NCBI GenBank assembly: GCA_903824515.1
Contig: CAIJXA010000093.1
Location: 1 to 11,190, forward strand
Reading direction: 5' to 3'
DNA length: 11,190 bases
Source of the DNA: an uncultured bacterium
Lineage (GTDB): Bacteria; Patescibacteriota; Minisyncoccia; Moranbacterales; GWC2-37-73
Shown: positions 7,407 to 11,190 of the stretch, one piece after another
Numbering within the stretch: the stretch's first letter is position 1
Layout of the letters: every line of letters begins with the position of its first letter
Notes under the pieces: generated by a model
Databases searched by the model: none
The model's input: only the letters and a program-made list of their open reading frames with translations
What the model was told of the DNA's origin: nothing
Made by a program: the position numbers and the translations under genes

Positions 7407-7522
7407 AATTTTTACAAGCTCATTTACTTTTTAGGACACGCTCCTTGGTTAGGAACTATAACCAAGGGCGTAGAGTCGCTCTCGCTCCTATGGTCTAAAA
7501 AGTAAATGAACTTGTAAAAATT
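7407..7522. repeat. Large imperfect inverted repeat with internal hairpins (possible MITE-like or structured RNA element)
   Basis: The outer arms are 7407-7437 and 7493-7522. They pair over about 30 bp with one C-A mismatch and one bulged G. Inside, 7439-7451 pairs with 7459-7470 (about 12 bp, one bulge), and a small AGAG-TCG-CTCT hairpin lies at 7472-7482. The whole can fold as a three-way junction. No coding function, T-run or clear target-site duplication is seen. A transcript from the promoter at 7327-7335 would contain it. It could be a miniature transposable element, a palindromic intergenic repeat, or a functional RNA; one copy cannot decide between them. The rest of the 7321-7574 gap holds a short CATGC hairpin (7371-7385) and the two promoters. 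Confidence 0.6.
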
Positions 7523-7556
7523 CAGAGGTAAACTTAAACTGGAACAATATATTTCG

Positions 7557-7562
7557 TATAAT
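7557..7562 (+). promoter_or_regulatory. -10 box of the second DUF916-like gene
   Basis: A perfect TATAAT ends 12 bases before the ATG at 7575, giving a predicted leader of only about six bases. The -35 position at 17-bp spacing reads TTAAAC, a poor match. There is no Shine-Dalgarno sequence. Confidence 0.5.
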
Positions 7563-7574
7563 ACATTTATAAAC

Positions 7575-8528
7575 ATGAAAAAAATAAATTTACTTTTTTT
7601 AGCAGCTCTGGTTTTTTTCGGTATTATATTTTTTGCGAAAAATTCTCTGGCTGAGCAAAACGCCGCCGCCGGTTTTTCTATTCAGCCATTTTATCAGGAA
7701 ATAAACATCCAAAAAGATCAAGATAAGATTCCTTTTTCAATTGAAGTAAAAAATAATACACATCAACTCTCAGTATTTCGCGTATCGGTGCTAGATTTTG
7801 GAGCACTCGATGAATCAGGCGGAGTGGCTTTTCTTGGATCAGGAGACAATTTGAAATATGCCTTGGCTTCTTGGGTGAATTTGCAAAATGATACACTAGT
7901 TATTGGTGCAGGAGAAACGCAAAGTATTAAGGGGTACATCGAGAATCGAGATTCTCTGTCTCCGGGTGGTCACTATGGAGCTATCTATTTGAAAAATGAA
8001 GATCGGAGTTTTTCCGGTAATCAAAAACAAAATGTTACGCTTGATTCCTCTTTTGCTTCTCTGCTTTTTGTGCGTAAAATTGGCGGAGAAATATATGATT
8101 TAAAATTTGATAGCAAAGTTTTTTCGCAAAATATTCTTTCGTTGCCGGATTTTGTCAAGGTACGCTTCAAAAATTCAGGCAATGTTCATGTCACGCCTCG
8201 CGGGACAATCAAATTAATTGATCCTTTTAGTCGAGTAGTCCAAAGTGGAATCATCAATGAGCAATCTGCGATTATTTTGCCAGAAACCTTTCGAATTTTT
8301 TCCACAAAACTGATGAAACTTGCGAATGCTTTTTCTCCTGGTCGTTACAAACTCGAAATCAATTATCGCTATGATGGAAAAGAAGATTTTGAAACAAACG
8401 TTTCCAGTTTTGTTTTTGTGCCACCGATTTTTGTGGGTGCCAGCCTATTTTTGGTTGTTATCGCTGCGCTTGGTGCAAATTTTTTGCGAAAAAGAAAAAA
8501 TAACAAAAAAATTAAAATTAAAAAATGA
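7575..8528 (+). CDS. Second DUF916-like membrane-anchored surface protein
   Basis: The protein has 317 aa and the same plan as the protein at 6165-7271. A signal peptide (1-26, ending S-L-A) leads to a first beta-sandwich (about 33-140) with the features expected of DUF916: I-Q-P-F-Y-Q-E-I, the N-N-T near 60, S-W-V-N-L, a stretch ending G-H-Y-G-A-I-Y-L. A second beta-sandwich (about 172-281) has the signature K-N-S-G-N-V-H-V-T-P-R-G at 199-210. A membrane helix (about 283-303) is followed by a Lys-rich tail. The shared signature and topology mark the two proteins as distant paralogues. Here, too, binding of a WxL-like partner is inferred from the Firmicutes precedent. The stop TGA overlaps the ATG of the next gene, so the two are translationally linked. 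TGA as a functional stop also argues against the recoded (UGA = Gly) CPR lineages. Confidence 0.75.
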   Translation: MKKINLLFLAALVFFGIIFFAKNSLAEQNAAAGFSIQPFYQEINIQKDQDKIPFSIEVKNNTHQLSVFRVSVLDFGALDESGGVAFLGSGDNLKYALASWVNLQNDTLVIGAGETQSIKGYIENRDSLSPGGHYGAIYLKNEDRSFSGNQKQNVTLDSSFASLLFVRKIGGEIYDLKFDSKVFSQNILSLPDFVKVRFKNSGNVHVTPRGTIKLIDPFSRVVQSGIINEQSAIILPETFRIFSTKLMKLANAFSPGRYKLEINYRYDGKEDFETNVSSFVFVPPIFVGASLFLVVIAALGANFLRKRKNNKKIKIKK

Positions 8529-9154
8529 AAACTCGGAAAAACAAAAATATAGCCTTAAAAGTTGTCAAGCCTAAATCGCAAAATCATTTGAAACGCAACC
8601 TTTTGTTTCTATTGTTGGCTTTGCTACTGGTAGGAGCGGGAGCACTTTATGTTTATGCGCAAAAACCAGCGCAAGGAGTTTTGAAAAGTCCATCCTTAAT
8701 GCAACAAGTTGCGACAAAAAATGAAGAGGTGCCCGAAATCTTTTCAGGAAAGTATTTTACTTTTTTATACGGCAAAAGTTATGCTTTAAAAGAGCATACT
8801 ACAAATACTAAGGCTGGGGCAGTTATTTTGGAGACTGCTTATTTGGTAGAGACCTCAGCTATTTCTAAAAAAATAGGACTGACCATGCGAAGTTTCCCCA
8901 CACAAAATCTTGAGGATGTCCCAGATTTCAAAATGAGGACGATAGCAACTAATAATTATCAAAAAAAGGATTTTAAATTTGCTAATGTTCATGGAACTTC
9001 ATTTACCGCAACACAGGAAGGTTCTTTTGAAAAAACTTTTTTTGTTGAGCACGAGAATTTTTTGGTAATTTTAACCATGACTGCGCCTGGCGCGGAAGAT
9101 GAAAAACTTGATAATGAGAGTGATGCCATCATTGCAAGTATTTCCTGGCTTTAA
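8525..9154 (+). CDS. Single-pass membrane protein with an extracellular domain of unknown function
   Basis: The 209-aa protein is not recognised as a named family. It has a very basic N-terminus (1-24), one membrane helix (about 25-45) that should leave the rest outside, a short linker, and a compact alpha/beta domain (about 70-209). The domain opens F-S-G-K-Y-F-T-F-L-Y-G-K-S-Y and closes with an acidic segment and I-I-A-S-I-S-W-L. The pattern 'short aromatic strand, then a long mixed domain ending in a strand with Ser-Ile-Ser' is reminiscent of PsbP-like lipoprotein domains, but that is a weak guess. No catalytic motif and no cysteine is visible. The ATG lies inside the ATGA overlap with the DUF916-like gene, which points to coupled translation and a shared role at the membrane. 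A terminator follows at 9236. Confidence 0.7.
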   Translation: MKTRKNKNIALKVVKPKSQNHLKRNLLFLLLALLLVGAGALYVYAQKPAQGVLKSPSLMQQVATKNEEVPEIFSGKYFTFLYGKSYALKEHTTNTKAGAVILETAYLVETSAISKKIGLTMRSFPTQNLEDVPDFKMRTIATNNYQKKDFKFANVHGTSFTATQEGSFEKTFFVEHENFLVILTMTAPGAEDEKLDNESDAIIASISWL

Positions 9155-9235
9155 AATTATGAATTTTTTGAAATTTACTTCCGAAAGATGGATAGCAGCA
9201 TCAAGCCAATAATTCAAGGTAACGCTGGGGAGATT

Positions 9236-9258
9236 AAAAAAGTAATTTACTTTTTTTT
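9236..9258 (+). terminator. Intrinsic terminator after the 7575-9154 operon
   Basis: A 9-bp stem (9236-9244 with 9248-9256) has a 3-nt loop and continues into an eight-base T-run (9251-9258). It lies about 80 bp after the stop at 9154. The stem is AT-rich, so it may be less efficient than the hairpin at 7288-7320. Confidence 0.65.
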
Positions 9259-9395
9259 GCTTTATTTGAGGGATTTTTTTGTTTGACTCTGTTGGATCCT
9301 AACCTTCATTGGGAAGGGCAGGATTGCAACATAATTTGGCAGATCTTTTCAGGCGCTGGTTTTTGCTGGGCGCAGCAATATTGCAGGCTATTGGA
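9259..9395. other. Non-coding stretch with two hairpins
   Basis: No convincing gene lies here. A hairpin at 9296-9324 combines an inner 5-bp stem (9303-9307 with 9313-9317) and an outer 5-bp stem (9296-9300 with 9320-9324). A second hairpin at 9363-9378 has a 6-bp stem and a GGCG loop. A 74-codon minus-strand frame (9299-9523) runs through the hairpins and the promoter and terminator of the next gene, and shows no protein-like pattern. No promoter is seen that would express these hairpins, so their role is unknown. Confidence 0.3.
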
Positions 9396-9424
9396 TTGAC
9401 TTTTTCAGTTTTATAGTGTATAAT
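9396..9424 (+). promoter_or_regulatory. Near-consensus sigma-70 promoter of the tail-fibre-like gene
   Basis: TTGACT (9396-9401, 5 of 6) and TATAAT (9419-9424, 6 of 6) are separated by exactly 17 bp, making this the best-matched promoter in the window. Transcription should start near 9431. The next start codon is at 9496, so the leader is about 65 nt and contains the terminator hairpin at 9440-9471. Confidence 0.7.
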
Positions 9425-9439
9425 TGGATTATAAAGTTT

Positions 9440-9472
9440 AAAAAGAGCGGGTGAACACCACCGCTCTTTTTT
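9440..9472 (+). terminator. Terminator hairpin inside the leader of the tail-fibre-like gene (attenuator candidate)
   Basis: An 11-bp stem with a GC-rich tip (9440-9450 with 9461-9471) has a 10-nt loop and ends in a run of T, with a second T-run at 9481-9485. It sits about 10 nt after the predicted transcription start and 24 nt before the ATG at 9496. No -10 box is seen between the hairpin and the ATG, so transcription of the gene must pass through it. Confidence 0.7.
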
Positions 9473-9495
9473 GTTTGCCTTTTTTAGACAATGCA

Positions 9496-11190
9496 ATGTA
9501 CCAAGGAATACAAAAATTGTCATTAGTTTTTATTTCAATACTAATTTTTTTAGGGGGCTTTTTTGTTTTCCAGCCAAAAATGGCTTTGGCCGCAGCGGGA
9601 ATCAACAAGCAAGTTAATTTTCAAGGAAAAGTTGTCAACGCCGATGGCACTAATGTAACCAACGGAAGTTATAACTTTCTTTTTTGTATTTATACGACAG
9701 GCTCTCCAGCCACAGCTTGCACAGCTGGTGCATTGGGAAGCGCTCTTTGGAAAGAATCAAAAAGTATTACTGTTACGGATGGTATTTTCCAAACAAATCT
9801 GGGTGACACAGATACCACGCTTGGTTCAGTGGTTGATTTCAATACTGATAATATCTATCTGGGAATGAATTTTAATTCCAATGGACAAATGACGCCCTTG
9901 GTTCAGTTCACTGCTTCTCCCTACGCCTTCAACTCAGACAATCTTGATGGTAAGGACTGGACGAATCCCGGCACCATTGGAACTTCGGCCACAACTTTGG
10001 CACTTGCTTCAGGCGGAACCTCAACTTGGACGAACACTTCCGGGGGTCTGACAATTTCAACTGCAACTTCGGGAACTTTGGCACTGACATCCGCCGGAGC
10101 CTTGAATTTTTCAGGCGCTGGCGCTTCATATTTCAACACATCTGCTGGAAACATCTCTTTCCAAGTTGCCGGCACAGGAACAAGTGGAACTTTGCAAGTT
10201 GGCGGAGGCGGAGCTGGATCAGTGACGCCGGATTTTTTTGGTTTGGATGTCAAATCTAGCACCGGTGATCCAACTGGCGGGTTCGAAGGCGCGATGTACT
10301 ACAACACCTATGACAACAAATTCCGCTGCTATCAGGGGAGTGCCTGGGCGGATTGCGGCATGTCCATCGGTGGCGCCATCACAACTGCAACCGCTGGTTC
10401 AATTCTTTATGCCGGCGCCTCGGGAAATCTAGCTCAGGATAATTCGAACTTCTACTACGATTACACGAATCATTACCTCGGACTTGGCACCACGACGCCT
10501 GCCGGTATCTTCGACGTCCGTGGCGGGACGGCGACTTCCGGCAATGGCACAAGCATAAACGTCTATGCTCAGAACGGATTCGGGACCGGCAACACGAACG
10601 GAGGCAATATTATCCTGATGCCCGGCACCGCGAATGGCTCCGGCACGGCTGGCGGAGTCGGTATTGGTTTAACTCCAGGGACTAATAGATTATTGGTCTA
10701 CGGCAATGTAGCTTCCGGCGGTACTATACCAACGGCGCTTGCTTCGTTCATAAGTCAAACGGCGACGTATGGCACTACGAACGAATCAAATGCTGTCATT
10801 CAGATTGAAGGGAGAAACGGTTCAAATGACCGAACTGTCAGTTTGGGAATAGGTGTGCCATCAGTCTACGGAGGGCACGATTCTGGCTTCTTGAATTTCG
10901 GATCGGGAGGCATCTGGGCTGCCGATGGCGGCACATTGAAATTTTCGACGACCCCCGGTACTTCGTATCAGGGCAATACGTACAAGGGATTCGAATTCTA
11001 TAACGGGGCGTCGGACAATCAGGACGCATATACTTTCTATAGTTCTGTTCCGACATTCAACGGTACTGCGATGCGAGTAGTAGTCGCTGCTACGGGGGGA
11101 TCAGGTAATTTAATGTCTCTTGAAAGCGCTCAAGGAGGGAGGTTTATAGTGAAAAATTCTGGCAACGTGGGCATTGGCACCGCTTCTCCG
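9496..11190 (+). CDS. Large secreted tail-fibre-like surface protein (N-terminal 565 codons, open at the window end)
   Basis: The frame runs without a stop from the ATG at 9496 to the window edge. A signal peptide (1-32, ending A-L-A) precedes an N-terminal module (about 36-150): N-F-Q-G-K-V, D-G-T-N-V-T-N-G-S-Y, L-W-K-E, T-D-G-I-F-Q-T-N-L-G, then M-T-P-L-V-Q-F-T-A-S-P-Y-A-F. Modules of this pattern often head bacterial tail-fibre-like surface proteins. A low-complexity Gly/Ser/Thr stretch follows (157-240). Next come a Y-Y-N-T-Y-D-N-K-F-R-C-Y-Q-G-S-A-W module (268-284) and an L-Y-A-G-A-S-G-N-L-A-Q-D-N-S module (304-317). G-x-G-I/L-G-type repeats lie at about 328-335, 387-394 and 557-565. Such proteins often end in an intramolecular chaperone (peptidase S74) domain, which would lie outside the window. 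The likely role is adhesion or a surface fibre; that is inference. From about 10260 onward the DNA is more GC-rich, with many TCG, ACG and GGC codons unlike the neighbouring genes. An earlier ATG (9491) meets a stop after 11 codons. Confidence 0.8.
   Translation, partial: MYQGIQKLSLVFISILIFLGGFFVFQPKMALAAAGINKQVNFQGKVVNADGTNVTNGSYNFLFCIYTTGSPATACTAGALGSALWKESKSITVTDGIFQTNLGDTDTTLGSVVDFNTDNIYLGMNFNSNGQMTPLVQFTASPYAFNSDNLDGKDWTNPGTIGTSATTLALASGGTSTWTNTSGGLTISTATSGTLALTSAGALNFSGAGASYFNTSAGNISFQVAGTGTSGTLQVGGGGAGSVTPDFFGLDVKSSTGDPTGGFEGAMYYNTYDNKFRCYQGSAWADCGMSIGGAITTATAGSILYAGASGNLAQDNSNFYYDYTNHYLGLGTTTPAGIFDVRGGTATSGNGTSINVYAQNGFGTGNTNGGNIILMPGTANGSGTAGGVGIGLTPGTNRLLVYGNVASGGTIPTALASFISQTATYGTTNESNAVIQIEGRNGSNDRTVSLGIGVPSVYGGHDSGFLNFGSGGIWAADGGTLKFSTTPGTSYQGNTYKGFEFYNGASDNQDAYTFYSSVPTFNGTAMRVVVAATGGSGNLMSLESAQGGRFIVKNSGNVGIGTASP

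Noticed and set aside
7366..7434. 22-codon plus-strand frame (ATG 7366 to TAG 7432-7434) running into the inverted repeat
   Set aside because: It is too short and without a ribosome-binding signal or conservation evidence, and its end coincides with an inverted-repeat arm whose sequence is explained by pairing.
9167..9221. 17-codon frame just after the 8525-9154 gene
   Set aside because: There is no promoter, no Shine-Dalgarno sequence and no recognisable peptide; chance is sufficient.
9172..9235. Possible riboswitch-like sequence before the terminator at 9236
   Set aside because: I compared it with the c-di-GMP (GEMM) pattern because of a GAAAG and a GC-rich segment, but the paired helices are absent and it lies downstream, not upstream, of a gene.
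9299..9523. 74-codon minus-strand open frame in the region before the tail-fibre-like gene
   Set aside because: It overlaps two hairpins, a consensus promoter, a terminator and the start of the plus-strand gene; no promoter or recognisable protein pattern.
9921..10262. 113-codon minus-strand open frame rich in Pro, Val and Ala
   Set aside because: It is the antisense reading of Gly/Ser/Thr-rich repeats in the tail-fibre-like gene, which avoid stops on the opposite strand.

Overview
The window looks like the chromosome of a Patescibacteria / Candidate Phyla Radiation (CPR) bacterium. The evidence is indirect: AT-rich DNA (roughly a third GC in sampled stretches), short intergenic regions, no Shine-Dalgarno sequence before any gene, lysine-rich protein termini, and a run of secreted or membrane-anchored surface proteins typical of CPR genomes. 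TGA ends at least one gene, inside an ATGA overlap, so the standard bacterial code seems to be used. No ribosomal gene or other marker is present, so the lineage is an inference.

Layout. 1-55: a long terminator hairpin ending an off-window gene. 128-2011: a P1B-like P-type ATPase with every cytoplasmic catalytic motif, but with the membrane Cys-Pro-Cys signature changed to Cys-Ala-Asp. 2131-2173: a hairpin shared by this gene and a convergent gene. 2239-3714 (minus): an Ig/fibronectin-type surface protein with membrane anchors. 3715-3862: a divergent promoter region. 3863-4939 and 5067-6110: two secreted beta-rich proteins sharing a C-terminal domain. 6165-7271: a DUF916-like membrane-anchored protein, closed by a terminator. 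7321-7574: an extended -10 promoter and a large imperfect inverted repeat. 7575-8528 and 8525-9154: a second DUF916-like protein overlapping a single-pass membrane protein, closed by a terminator. 9259-9495: hairpins, a strong promoter, and a terminator placed between that promoter and the next start codon. 9496-11190: the N-terminal 565 codons of a large tail-fibre-like secreted protein, open at the window edge.

How the parts may work together. The stretch 3863-9154 resembles the cell-surface complex (csc / WxL-DUF916) clusters of Firmicutes. There, secreted proteins with a C-terminal WxL domain attach to the wall and bind membrane-anchored DUF916/DUF3324 proteins. Here two secreted proteins share a WxL-like C-terminal domain that lacks the WxL motif, and two DUF916-like proteins share the signature N-x-G-N-V-H-V-x-P-x-G. 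A diverged surface complex of this kind is the most interesting hypothesis in the window. It rests on motif and architecture reading, not on a database search.

Regulation. Clear -10 boxes lie before most genes. Several are so close to the start codon that the mRNAs would be leaderless or nearly so. The tail-fibre-like gene is the exception, with a terminator in its leader.
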